Part shown: positions 9,414 to 20,300 of the stretch, piece after piece
Layout: every line of letters starts with the position of its first letter
Numbering within the stretch: the stretch's first letter is position 1
Origin: Porodaedalea pini
Lineage: Eukaryota > Basidiomycota > Agaricomycetes > Hymenochaetales > Hymenochaetaceae
Assembly (NCBI GenBank): GCA_002794775.1
Contig: NBAY01000043.1
Coordinates: 1 to 64,000, forward strand
Reading direction: 5' to 3'
Length of the DNA stretch: 64,000 bases
Position numbers and translations under genes: made by a program
Notes under the pieces: model-generated
The model's input: the letters and a program-made list of their open reading frames with translations, nothing else
The model's database searches: none
Told to the model about the DNA's origin: nothing

Positions 9414-12400
9414 TCAAGGTTGGGTGTCCCGACCAACCATGATCGCGGTCGTCAGGCTCGGTGTCGACGAAGAGCGGACGGAGTCGTTGACGAGGGATGT
9501 CGAGTTTCCGAGGTGCACCGGGATGTTTGAGGTAGAACTCAGCGATCGCCTCCTTCGCGTTCTCGCCGAAGTCTGTCTCAGGTTGCCAAGTAGGTTCATT
9601 GTAGCCGACCCACTTGACAAGGTACTGTAGTTTCCCTCGGTGCAGACGTGAGTCTAAGACTTCTTCGAGTTCGTACTCCTCCTCGTTGTCGACGATGTCT
9701 GGTGGCGGCGGCGGCAGTTGCTTCTGGCTCTCAAAGGACGGTTCGACGGCGGGTTTCAATAGGGCTTCGTTGAAGACAGGGTGGACCTTTTTCCATCACT
9801 TCGGGAGTTTGAGCTTGTACGCGCTTGCTCCTATCTTGTCGACGACGTCAAAGGGGCCATACCATTTGTCTGTGAGTTTCTTTGTCGGCGAGTCCATACT
9901 GATGTTTCGCCCATCAAGGAAGACCTTGTCACCAGCCTTGTACTCCACCGAAGCTCCTGCTGTCCGGTCATGGTAGCGCTTCATGTCCTCTGCTGCCTTG
10001 ACTAGGTTGTCCTTAGCAATGCGATGAGTCTCCTTGATGTGCTTTGCGAATTCTTCCGCTGACATGTTAGCAGATGTGGTTCGCGTTGTGTCGAAGCTCA
10101 AGGGGTGACGTCCTGTGTTCGCGTAGAAGGGGGACATCTTCGTTGCTGAGTGTTCGCGGTTGTTGTATGCAAACTCTGCAAGGGGGAGCCAGTCCTTCCA
10201 GTCCAATTGCCGATGGTTAACGAAGAGTCGAAGGTACTGTTCGAGCTCTTGGTTAACGCGTTCCGTTTGACCATCTGTCTGTGGATGGTACGCTGTCGAT
10301 GGGTTGCCTTCAATGTGCAGAAGTTTGTATAGCTCCTTCATCATCGACGCATCAAACTGCGTGCCTCGGTCGTGGATGATCTTCTTCGGTAGGCCATGGA
10401 GGCGGAAGACGTGGTCGCGGTACAGCTGGGCCATGCCTTCTGCTGACAGCCTCGTCGTCGTCGGGATCGCATGTATCTGCTTTGAGAACCTATCCACAAA
10501 GACGCAGATCGCGTTGTGTCCCTTGGAGTCCGGGAGCTCTCCGATTAGGTCGACCGTAACAATTTCCCAGGGTCCTTCAGGGACAGCGTTTGGATGAAGT
10601 GGTCTAGACCTCGACGTTCTTAAGGCTTTCGTCCGTTGACAACGGTCGCATCCTCGGACGTATGCTCGGACATCGGAGAACATCGATGCCCACCAGAAAT
10701 CGCGACGGACGAGTTCTACTGTCTTCGACGCTCCCGGATGGCCAGCCAGAACCGAGTCGTGGCACTCCCGCAACACGGCCTTCTTTATTGTCGATGGGAC
10801 ATACACCTTGCCTTTCATCCGCCATAACTCGTCGACCTTCACCAAACCCGTAGGCCTCTCCGACTCATCCTGCGCCCTCTGCGCTTCACCCACTCGTTCC
10901 ACCACCTCGTCGCGCGATGTCCTCACCACTCCACGGTTCAACCACTTATCCTTGATGAACACGACCCCATCGTTGTCATCCTTGCCCTGATCATAGCCCG
11001 CCATGCGCGATAGCAGGTCGGCCTTGCCCATCGTCTTGCCCGACTTGTGTTCGAGGTGGAAGTCGAATTCTTCAAGTTCGGTCCGCCAGCGAGCTTGGCA
11101 ATAGCTCAGCTTCTGCGCCGACCTGAAGTAGGTGAGGTTAGCATGGTCAGACCAGATTTCAATCTTGTGGCGAGCGCCAAGGAGGTATTGCCGCCACTCC
11201 TTGAGCGCCGAAACGATCGCGAGCATCTCCTTGTCGTAGATCTCGTAGTTTTGTTCCGCCGGTTCAAGTGCCTCTGACCTGTAGGCGATCACCCTCCACT
11301 TCCCTTCCTGCTTCTGCAACAACACACCACCGAGCGCAAAGTTCGACGAGTCCGCTTCTACGCGGAAAGGGCCCTCGTCATTGGCGATGGCTAGGACTGG
11401 AGGTGAGCAGAGACGTCATCTCAGCTCCTCGAACGCTTCCTGCTGTTCGGTCTCCCATGCCCAGTCCTTCTTGCCCGTTAGCGACGTCAACGGTCGGACC
11501 ACCTTGCTGTAGTCCTTAATAAACCGTCTCAGCCAGTTTCCCATACCGAGGAACTGTTGCAGCTCCTTGAGGTTCCGCGGGACTGGCCAGTTCGCAATCG
11601 CCTCCGTCTTTGCCGGGTCAGCCCTGATCTCGCCATTGCCAATGATGTGGCCGAGGTATTTGACGACCTTGGCGTCAAACTCGCACTTCTCCGGCTTCAG
11701 GTACAGGCCATTTTCTCGGAGGATCTGGAGTACGCGCCTCGACGTGTCGATATGCTCCTCAATGGTTTCTGAGAGGATCAGGATGTCGTCGAGGTATACG
11801 ATGATCAAGTTCGCGTAGATTAGGTCCTTAAAGATGTGGTTGACAAAGGCCTGGAACGTGGCCGGTGCGTTGCAAAGGCCAAAAAACATGACCGTTGGTT
11901 CGAAGAGGCCCATGTTCGTGCGAAACGCTGCCTTCCATTCGTCACCCTCACGGATCCGGATATTGTAGTATCCCCAGCGAAGGTCAAGCTTAGTGATGTA
12001 CTTCGCTTTCTTGACCTTGTCGACGAGTTCGTCAATGAGAGGGAGGGGATACTTGTTCTTGATCGTACCGTCATTGAGCTTACGGTAATCCTGGATCGGG
12101 CGTAGCGATTTGTCGGCCTTCTTAATGAAGAAGAAGGGCAACGCCATGGGCGATATCGACCGTCGAATGCGACCCGATTTCAGATTTTCATCAAGGAAAT
12201 CCTTGAGTGACTGCTGCTCAGTTGGCGTGAGTGGGTAGATCTTACAGTCGCTCGGTTTGAAGTTGGGTTTCAAGTCGATGACATGGTCCCAGGGTCGGTG
12301 TTCCGGCAGCTTCTTGAAACCTTTTTCGCTGAAAACGTCGGCGTAGTCGTTGAGGTATGCGGGCCAGGACGCCTTGTCCATTCGCATCTCACTCACTCTC

Positions 12401-13049
12401 CTCATCTGTTCCACCACCTCCTTCACCTTGCCTAGGTCCCCCACCGGCTCCCTCTTGATCGCACATTCTTCTGGACAGCGGGTGAATTCGATCGAACCCG
12501 TTTTCCAGTCGACCTCCGGATTGTGACGTTGAAGCCAGTCGTACCCCAGGAAGATGTTTGACGACGCTAGGGACGTTACTGCGAGGACGATCTTCTCCTG
12601 GTGACGGCCGATCATGAGTTCGACGTCAACGTACTCCTCGATCAATCCGGCCTCATTGTGCGTGCCATCGGCATTGAGCACCGCGAGGGGTCGGATGTAG
12701 CGTTTCGTTTCCAACCCGTACCTTTCAACGAACCTGACGTCGATGCAGGATCCCGTGCATCCCGAATCCACAAGGGCATGCGCATCTACCTCTCTCTTCT
12801 CACCCGCTATTTCATGCTCAACGGTCAGGAGAAGGTCCAGTTGGCGTCCGCCAGTTCCTCTCATGAACAGTTGCTCGTACTCTTCATCTTTGTTCACACC
12901 GGTGGGGACTTCGTAATCGAGAAAACCATCGACGTCGTTTGCATCTATGTATTGTACAGACGGTTGGTTATATTTTAGCGAATCCGGATTCGAAGTCCCT
13001 TGTTCTTCTCGGTCAGTCGCCCCGATGGCTACGCCTGACCACTCGCAAA
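9403..13049 (-). pseudogene. pol: gypsy Pol: protease, RT, RNase H, integrase, chromodomain; two in-frame TGAs
   Basis: Read in the -1 frame after gag. Domains in order: aspartic protease (ALVDSGCTGSCID); RT (KLDLRWGYYNIRI, VYLDDILILS); RNase H (VEADSSNFALGG, YDKEMLAIV, SDHANLTYF); integrase with an HHCC finger (HDSVLAGHPGASKTV, CDRCQRTK) and catalytic core (VDLIGELPDSKG, HDRGTQFDAS, AYHPQTDGQTERVNQE), then a GPY/F-type segment DKWYGPFDVV; and a chromodomain (YELEEVLDSRLHRGKLQYLV, WVGYNEPTWQPE). TGA codons at 11418-11416 and 9798-9796 stand where arginine fits. The frame continues after both, so each is a C-to-T change of CGA. The stop TAA overlaps the polypurine tract. Confidence 0.92.
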
Positions 13050-13053
13050 ACCC
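13011..13053 (-). promoter_or_regulatory. -1 programmed frameshift site between gag and pol
   Basis: The element strand has G_GGT_TTT (13053-13047) in the gag frame, five codons before the gag stop. A six-base spacer is followed by GGTCAG (13040-13035), which can pair with CTGACC (13016-13011). After a one-base back-shift the frame runs open into protease. Confidence 0.72.
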
Positions 13054-14096
13054 TGCGAGTCGACGACCTCTTCGTCATTGTCTTCTTCCTCCACATAGTC
13101 CTCCACCGTCGACCTTCGAGTGTCCACGACTTCCTCGAATGCCGACTCCTTCATCGCACCGAGCTCATCAGCGATGAGGCGGCGCTCGCCCAGTGCCATC
13201 AGCTCCAACATACGCTGGATGATCGGCTTCGCCTGCGGACATTTGTCCTTAAAGTGTCCCAGTCCGCCGCAAATCCAGCACGCGTGCTTTCGTTGCGCCT
13301 CATTCATCGAGACGTCCATCGGTTGGCCAGCACCTCCGAAAGTGACGCCCGTCACATCACGCTTATCGGCGTGCGGGGCTGCTACCTGTCGGCGTGCAGG
13401 AGGCCCTTGTTGGGGCGTCGGACGGGGCGTGAATGGCAATGTACGACCTCGTTGGATGGCGCTAATCTGCTGTTCGCCCCGATCGATCTCAATGGCCTTC
13501 TTTTTCCATGCCTCATACGTTGTCGGCACGGGCGTCGACCTCAACACGCCGCGGACCACCTCGATGTTCATCGCGCGTTGCAGGCAGTCACAAATGACGC
13601 TTTCGTCCTTCAGCTCTGCTGCCTTGATGATCACGTCGAGGTCCTGGAAGAACTGGTCAGCGGAGAGGTCCTTCTGAATCTTGTCTCGGAACTTCTTCAG
13701 CGCCTTCTCCTTCCTGTTCGGATCATCGAAGGAGGCATCCAGTCTTTCCTGGAACTTGGCCCAGTCATCCGTAAAGCCCACGACGCCATTCGTTGTGAAT
13801 TCTTGGACGTAGTTTTGCGCCCACGTCGACGTGTTGCCACCCTTGAGGTAAGAGAGGGCGACATAGATTTTGCTTGACGACGAGGGGTACTTTGCGGGGT
13901 TCGCCGAGACAAAGAGAAGGACTTCGCGCTTGAAGTCGAGGTAGTCATCGCCGCCAGCGAATTCGCGTGGCCGGGTGACGTCAATTGAGGGGGCTGGGGC
14001 TTGGGCCGCAGGGGCATTCGTTGCCGCGCGGGTGAAGGCGGCCGCTACGATCGCCGCGATTTCCTGTTGCTGCCTTTGAGTAAAGCCCTCCGACAT
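13029..14096 (-). CDS. gag: gypsy Gag (355 aa) with CCHC zinc knuckle
   Basis: The first ATG of this frame is at 14096 (MSEGFTQRQQQE). The frame is open further upstream to a TAA near 14470 but without ATG, so the true start could be a non-ATG codon or a spliced leader. The capsid-like part contains YLDFKREVLLF and TWAQNYVQEF. The nucleocapsid part has the knuckle CWICGGLGHFKDKC. The tail is acidic (VEDYVEEEDNDEE). Gag packages the element RNA. Near the stop the strand carries GGGTTTT in slippery register, for shift into pol. Confidence 0.88.
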   Translation of the reverse strand: MSEGFTQRQQQEIAAIVAAAFTRAATNAPAAQAPAPSIDVTRPREFAGGDDYLDFKREVLLFVSANPAKYPSSSSKIYVALSYLKGGNTSTWAQNYVQEFTTNGVVGFTDDWAKFQERLDASFDDPNRKEKALKKFRDKIQKDLSADQFFQDLDVIIKAAELKDESVICDCLQRAMNIEVVRGVLRSTPVPTTYEAWKKKAIEIDRGEQQISAIQRGRTLPFTPRPTPQQGPPARRQVAAPHADKRDVTGVTFGGAGQPMDVSMNEAQRKHACWICGGLGHFKDKCPQAKPIIQRMLELMALGERRLIADELGAMKESAFEEVVDTRRSTVEDYVEEEDNDEEVVDSQGFASGQA

Positions 14097-14818
14097 CGCT
14101 GGGACGGGCGTGCGCGTTAGGCGTTCAGGGGGCGTCGGCGGCGACGAGTCTCTGCGGGGTGTTCGGTATCCTCCTGGTTCACTGGGAAGGACGACCGACA
14201 ATGTCGAAACGGTAGGGGATGATGGGGCGTGAGGGGTTCGGGGCGTCCACCGAGTTCTTTCGCCTGATGGTTCAGTTGAGTACCAGGCGCGTCTAATGTC
14301 ACTCCACCAGAGGTTATGGGTGACGTGGTCTCTATCGTCGGCTACGTACGACTGTCGTTCGGTGTCGTAGCGCGACGAATGAGGGAGAGCCCGCTGTTGT
14401 TCCTCGGTAAGATCTATGTTGACTAGACCGGAGGGGGAACGGGGAGGGGCTGGTTGTCCGGATGAATGTTACGCTGGCGAAGGACAGGTTCGTCGGCGAG
14501 TTTGATGACCAAACGAAAGGAGGCGGCCGAGAGCACAATCGACAATGACGTCGAGGACTGTACACGGTGTGTTACCCACGTCCAGGTCAGATGGTTCCTC
14601 CACCAGAGGGAGAGGCGGAGAGCCAGGGTCAGGAAAGGTCGGGTGTGGGTTTACGTAATACATGAACATCCGAAAACGTCCGGGCAGGGTTGAGGGTTTG
14701 TCGTTTAGGGGTTCTACACGTCAAGTCCGTCGAGGGGAGCGCTCCTCTAGACCGAGTGAAGGCGAGTCGACAGCGACGACGTACGCTGGGGATGAGCCTG
14801 GGTGGGGTTCTGCTTTTA
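14097..14818 (-). other. 5' leader of the gypsy element
   Basis: About 720 bp lies between the primer site and the first gag ATG. Much of it is open in the gag frame (for example NIDLTEEQQRALP) but has no ATG. It may hold packaging signals or a non-ATG N-terminal extension. Confidence 0.4.
14807..14817 (-). promoter_or_regulatory. self-priming primer-binding site
   Basis: One base inside the 5' LTR, the element strand reads AAAAGCAGAAC. It does not start with TGG, as a tRNA-primed site would. It is perfectly complementary over 11 bases to GTTCTGCTTTT in the LTR, where the transcript should begin. Tf1 of fission yeast primes from the first 11 bases of its own RNA at the same position. Confidence 0.75.
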
Positions 14819-15231
14819 TGTTAGGCGGGAGTCCGGGAGACGACTCGGACTGGGCAGGCCTCGGCTGACTGTCGTCTGGGACGTGCTATACTCGAGAGTA
14901 GACTCGGGACACGCTTACTCAGGCTAGGTCGTCGCGGAGGTAAGAGGATTAATACAAGTCTAAACTAATACAAGGGGAACGAGTCTCACCTAGGTCGTCG
15001 TGGAGGTAAGAGGAAAAGCAGAACAAGGAGTTCATGCGATTCCTGAGACCTTATATAGCGACGACCGTGAGACTATATTACCTAACATTACATAACGAGT
15101 GGGAATGGAACGAATGAAGGCAGTGTGGGAATGATTGTGTAAGATGGGTAAATATAATGAAAAGGACGAATATAATAAAGGAAATGGTAAAAGGGAAAAT
15201 AAAGGAAAAGGTGAAAGTTCAGGTTCTAACA
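14819..15231 (-). repeat. 5' LTR (413 bp) with TATA box and predicted transcript start
   Basis: In element orientation TATATAA (15057-15051) is followed 33 bases later by GTTCTGCTTTT (15024-15014). That 11-mer is the exact complement of the 11 bases just inside the LTR. The predicted R region starts at about 15024. Confidence 0.92.
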
Positions 15232-15236
15232 TTTCT
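15232..15236 (+). repeat. target-site duplication TTTCT, right copy
   Basis: This matches 8985-8989. Removing the element and one copy restores the LINE ORF2 reading frame, which confirms the boundaries. Confidence 0.92.
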
Positions 15237-16660
15237 ACCCTTCATCAGCGTCATTTTCTCTTTAATCGGTCTAACGGCGCGTATTTCCAATATGCTCACC
15301 TGCTTTATTTTGGTTTAATTCGCTCTGTCGCCATCTATGGTGCCGTTCTTTTTCCCGAATCCTCGCTTATTCCTTCTATTCTCCAAAAACCCAAGACCGC
15401 TTTTTTCACGCTATCTTTCATGCGAACATTACACCGGCGGTGGCTGAATCTTTCTTATCATGCCCGCCCCTTCATCTTTTCATTTGTGCACTTTCACAAC
15501 GATTTATCTTGTCATATTTTTCCCATTCTAAACATGTTCCTACTCCCACACAATATTTGTCGTCTTCCCTTCTCCCTGACATACAGATTCCTAAAGTAAC
15601 GTCTTTTCAGTCGTTCACTTCCATTCATTCACGTCTTATTATGACCCCCATTCCTTCATTCGTTCAGCGCCCTCAGGCTATTCGTGCTTTCAATTCTTTC
15701 TTCTTACATCCTCCCCCCTATCAATACTTTATCTTCACAGATGGCTCTATCATCCCCGATACCGACGGTTTCCACAATGGCGGTCACGGTTTCGTTATCA
15801 TGCACAATCAACAAGAACTCGCTGTCTTTTCTTCAGTAGCGCACTCTCGATCAAACATATTGTTTGAAGAGCAGGAAGCGCTCATCGCAGCCATGCGCCG
15901 TATATCATCCCTCCTTTCGAAATGCTTCACGCCGGTTCACATTCACGTTGTATCCGACTCTCTCAATTGCGTTCAGCTCATCTTCTCAGATGACGCTCGT
16001 CACGTCGACTTCATAAACTTGTTCCGCCGCCTATGCGGGATCTTCCTAGCCCTCCATCATGAGGCCTCACACATTACTATCCAGTGGCTCCCATCCCATC
16101 GGGGAGTATTGGGTAATTCTAAAGCCGATAAGCTGGCAAAAGACGCAGCATCCAACCCTCATCGCGAGAACATACCGGATTCACTTCCCAATCTGATGGC
16201 ACAAGTACATCTCGACCTTCTTCGAGCTTGGAAAGCCAACATCGTAAACTTGCGTGGACATCGCTCTATTCTCGAGCCGTCCTCATTTATCCTCTACCCA
16301 ACCCAGTCTCTACACTCGTTTCTGAAGCTTTCCCCACGGAAGATGATACACCGCTCAGTTCTTTCACGCGCCGCCAGCATCATGCTGAACGCGCTCGATT
16401 TGCATGATCGAAACCTCAAACCGCGTTGCCCGGACCCTTCGTGTATCAAACATGATGTCCGTCATATCCTTAATGTTTGTCCTTATTTTGCGCTAGTTCG
16501 CAACGGCCTTTTTCGTCAACGATCTTTACCGTTATCCTTCTCTGATTGGTTTCATCCAAATAACTTTCTTCTCCTCCTGAAATTTGCTTACTTTTCATTC
16601 CGTCGCCCACCAGACAGTATGCCCCTTCTATCTGATCTACCCCCATCCTTTTACCTTTAG
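15237..16660 (+). pseudogene. LINE ORF2 3' part: RT thumb, RNase H and zinc-finger C-terminus
   Basis: This continues the interrupted ORF2. The first frame (LHQRHFLFNRSNGAYFQY...) runs to about 15395, where one base is missing relative to the intact copy; the rest is in the next frame to the stop at 16658-16660. The RNase H1 domain shows FIFTDGSI (Asp), EEQEALIAA (Glu), VVSDSLNC (Asp) and SHRGVLGNSKADKLAKDA (His/Asp). A Cys/His motif, CPDPSCIKHDVRHILNVC, lies near the C-terminus. It is non-functional here because of both the insertion and the frameshift. Confidence 0.9.
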
Positions 16661-16794
16661 TCCTAAACTTCATCCTTGACCAAGTCCATTTTTCATCGTA
16701 AAGTTTACACCCTAGTTGCGCACTACGAATGTCTTGTCTCAGTTTGTTTTGGTTTCCGTAGCGGTTGGTAGTCTGTTAGGAGTAGATAGCAGAT

Positions 16795-17381
16795 ATTATA
16801 AACGTCGAAGCACGTGGTCGCTGGGCTTTGGATACTTTGTTTTGATGGTGATGAAGGGTAGGATAAGCTTTGAGTAATAGCTTCTCTTCTCTTGAAACTG
16901 ATGAAGAGCGTTCGGACTAGCCTTGGGCTACGCTTTCCTCTTTATCTCGGTAATGTGCAGCTTACAGGAACTAAAACATTCGTGTTTTGCCTGTGTGATC
17001 GTTACTACAGAAAACAAGAGGAAAGATCAAATGATGGAGTGATCGGAGTAGTCTTACGCGTCTGTCGAAAGGGGCAGCACACGAGAAATGACGGTCAAAG
17101 CGAGCGTGTACTGCACTGGTGCTTGTCTTTGTACTCGAGGCCGGAGAGGACGGCACAAACGGCGCCCATGCCAAAAGTACAACAAGAAGCAGCCTGCATT
17201 TGGTAATACGCATGACATCGCACCCGGCACCTCTGCACTTCTCTCTGTCTGGCAACCGTCCCCACGCTCTCCCCCTTCCTTCCCTCTTCCCCGCACACAG
17301 TGCATCCCCGGGACGTCCTCAACGACCACAAACTGCCGCCGACGAGCTACCAGGTCGAACACAACCGAGACGCGGATCCGC
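16795..17381. other. upstream region of the seven-helix protein gene
   Basis: No conserved coding sequence was recognised. The plus frame of the next gene's first exon is open back to 17088, so a longer N-terminus is possible. Confidence 0.3.
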
Positions 17382-20300
17382 ATGCAGGCCGTCGGCCGCG
17401 CACACTCTAACGACAACGGCCCGCACCCGCAGTTTAATCCCGCGTACTTCGTCGGCCCCCTGCTCGTCGCCAATGCGCTCAGCTGGGCCCTCTGGGGCGT
17501 CCTCTCCGCGCAGCTCGCACTTTTCGTGCGCGACGCCCGCACGCGGCGGAAGGGCGCAGCCGTGTTGGAGCACGGGGTGTCCGAGAGGACGTTTGGCTTC
17601 CGGAGGAAGGAGGCGAGCGCGAACACGAGCACGAGCGCGGACGACGACGTCAACCCGTGGAGGAAGTCCTTCGCCGTTCCGCTAGCCGTGCCCTCAATCA
17701 GCGCGTATCCCTCTCAGCACCAGCATGCCCGCCAGCGCAGCAGCAAAAGCGTGCCCTCCTCCTTCGATCCGTACTCCCCCACGGCAGGCCACGCCTCGCC
17801 CCTCGATGCAGACTCGCATTCCATGCTCCTTCCCGCTCCGGCGAATGCCGATCCGCTTTCACTATATTTGCGGCTGATCTTGTACGCGCTGTACGTGCTC
17901 GTCTGCGTGCGCACCGCGCTCGAGACGGCGCAGTTCTGGCGCGTCGTTGTCGACGACTGGGGGACGCACTCCTCCGATTTGGGTCCTCGGTGGGTGGGAA
18001 TCGTGCTTGCAGATTGTATCGGACCAATTGGTGCGTTTTTGCGTTCGTGTTCAACATGTTCTTTTCTGCTGACAGCCATCTAGTCTTCATTATCACTGTT
18101 GCATATTTTATCTACGCTCTGTATTTCTCGCCCTCCTCCAGTCTCAAAACTCGCACGAGCGGCCCAGCGCTCCGGCCGCTTTCCCTCAAAAGCAAAGCCA
18201 ACATCCTCCCTGAACCCTATTCTTTCCCCTTCCCTCAGTCGCCGTCTTCTCCCTCACAATCACCCTGGCGACGCGTCGGTCTGCGACCAACTCTTGCGGA
18301 GCCTGCACTGCTCGCTCTCGCTGCAATAGTGGTGTCGGTATGCGGTCTCGTGGATTGTGTAAGGGTGAGTCAGGCCAATGTCGATGCTTCCGAATAAGAA
18401 TGTGCGCTAAATATAGACAATCACTGAAGGAGTCACCACCCGGAGCACCGCGCAAGCTTGACGCGGTCGTGCTCATCTGGTTCGCTGGAATGCTTGCACT
18501 CGATCTTTTGCTTTGCGTGCTGCTCTGCCGTGCAGTGCGTTTTCTCGTCTTTTCGCAAGTAGTATATCGAATTGAATTTTTGGTGCGTTCAGCTTGGTCC
18601 CAGATTGGTTCGCGGCTCTTGGTTGGCCCGTGCGGTGCGAGTCATGGGCGAAGCGGGCGGCACTCAGCTCGTCGTTGTCTTTCTTGCGCTCGTATTGATC
18701 GTGTCATGGCGAGGCGGGGTGAGTCTTGTTTTGTTTTGTTTCATCGACTGTCTTAACCTGTCCTTAGAAACCGCCTTCGACGCTGACGATGGTCGCCCCC
18801 GCGCTTCTCCCCGCGCTCTACGCGAATACCGTGTTGCTGCACGCCTCTTCTCTGCATGCGCGCGAGTCCCTGCCACTGCGTGTGCCTCCGAAAGCCGTCG
18901 GGAGCAAGTTCGAGGACATCGAGATGGGCACGCGTCCGAGTATCGGACGCGTCGTGGACCTTGCGGGCGCGGCGGCTGCGGGGAGCACGTACTCGACAAC
19001 GGCGGACTCGGGTGACGGGGGTGCGGCGCTGCGGGCACAGGCGCTGGCGTTCGGTGCGCAGCGCGACCGCGAGCGGGAGGCCGCGCGCATGCATATGGAG
19101 CGCGATACGCTTGGGGAAGGCTCCACGGGGAACCTTCCCAATGGAAACGCGAACGAGGCAGCGAAGGCGAAGGCGCCGTCGGTGCGCAGCGGGGTGAGCG
19201 GGGCGCTGTCGCTCGAGCTGCCGACGTTCCGGCGCGGGCGGGCGCGCTATCGGTTCGGGTACCCGATGGACGAGGAGAGCGGGAGCGAGCCGGGGAGCGA
19301 GGGCGAGTGGGAGGACGAGATGGAGCTCGATAGCGAGGAGGACTGTGGGGGGACGTGGGATTATGGGTTCGCGAACGCGGAGAGGGAGAAGGAGCGCGCG
19401 GCGGCGGCGACAATGCTTGCGGGTGTCAATACGAATCTGAATGGGGAGGGCGGGACGAGGATTAGTGTGCAGGGAGCGGGAGCAGGGGCGGAAGCGGGAG
19501 CGGGGACAGGGATGGGGACGGGTGCTGGGAAGAGGTGGCAAGCGTTTACGCTCCCGCCGGGGAAGAGAAGCTCGTACCCGGCTCTAGGGCCCTCCTCCCG
19601 CTCCCGCCCCGTCAGCTGGCGACGCAGCGCACACCCACTTGCGACGTCGAATACGAACGGGGAAGGCGGTGACGGTGACGGCGATGCGGAGGCGGATGAG
19701 AATGATGATACGCTGTCGATGCTCTCGGGCACGTCCACCACGCGTCGCGCGCACGCGCGACATTCATACTACCCCCCGGGTCAATCCCACCATTCTCAGC
19801 ACCTGCATCCGCATCCGCATCCACATCCGCAGCAGAGCCCCCCGTATTTCGCAAAGTCGAAGCCGCTGCAGCGCCTGCTCCCGCGTACTCCGGGCCCGCA
19901 TCCGCTGCCAAGCCCGGGCACCGCATCAACGGACTCCATATTCTTATCCGGAGCAGGCTCGCTCTCGCCCTCGCCGGCGGGTTCAGTACTGGTAATCGGG
20001 CGCGGCGGCGCGCGCGAGCCGAGCATCGCGGAGCAGAGCGTGAACCGCGCGGCGAGCGTGGCGGCGACGCGCGCGAGCACGGGGAGCATGTGGAGCACCT
20101 TTAGCTACTCGGCGTACCCGCGGCCTGTGCATCTGCCCGACCTGGACGTCGATTTGCAGGGCGGTGGCTCTGGGTTTGGATCCGGGTTTGGGTCTGGGTC
20201 TGGATCTGCGGGGTTGTCTGCGGGTAAGGGAGGAGGAGGAGGAGGAGGAGGAGGAGGCACGGATGGGGATGGGGATGGGGAGGTGCGAGTGCCTGTGGGA

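Larger units (their letters stand above)
8990..15231 (-). mobile_element. Ty3/gypsy chromovirus (Tf1/sushi-like), 6,242 bp, minus strand
   Basis: Two 413 bp LTRs (TGTTAG...CTAACA) flank gag, then pol in the order protease, RT, RNase H, integrase, chromodomain. The integrase-chromodomain order and the self-priming style primer site place it near Tf1/sushi chromoviruses. I saw one base difference between the LTRs, so insertion is recent. Pol carries two in-frame TGA codons, so this copy is probably not autonomous. Confidence 0.95.
4347..16794 (+). mobile_element. LINE (Tad/I-like non-LTR retrotransposon) copy 1, interrupted
   Basis: ORF1 (4347-6581) and ORF2 (6587-8989, then 15237-16660) form the two-ORF layout of fungal Tad-type LINEs with an RNase H domain. 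A gypsy element sits in ORF2 at 8990-15231. The 3' end is placed at about 16794 because the last 13 bases, GTAGATAGCAGAT, also end LINE copy 2 near 60041; neither copy carries a poly(A) tail. This copy is dead three times over: an in-frame TGA in ORF1, the LTR insertion, and a one-base frameshift in ORF2 near 15395. Confidence 0.88.

Noticed and set aside
9306..9530. ORFs inside the LTRs on the plus strand (also 15135 onward)
   Set aside because: They run through LTR sequence antisense to the element and are duplicated with the LTR; no protein signature.
12939..13877. 312-codon plus-strand ORF
   Set aside because: Antisense shadow of gypsy gag and of the gag-pol junction.
18664..19541. long minus-strand ORFs of 249-262 codons
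   Set aside because: Antisense to the GC-rich coding tail of the seven-helix protein; composition-driven and without motifs.
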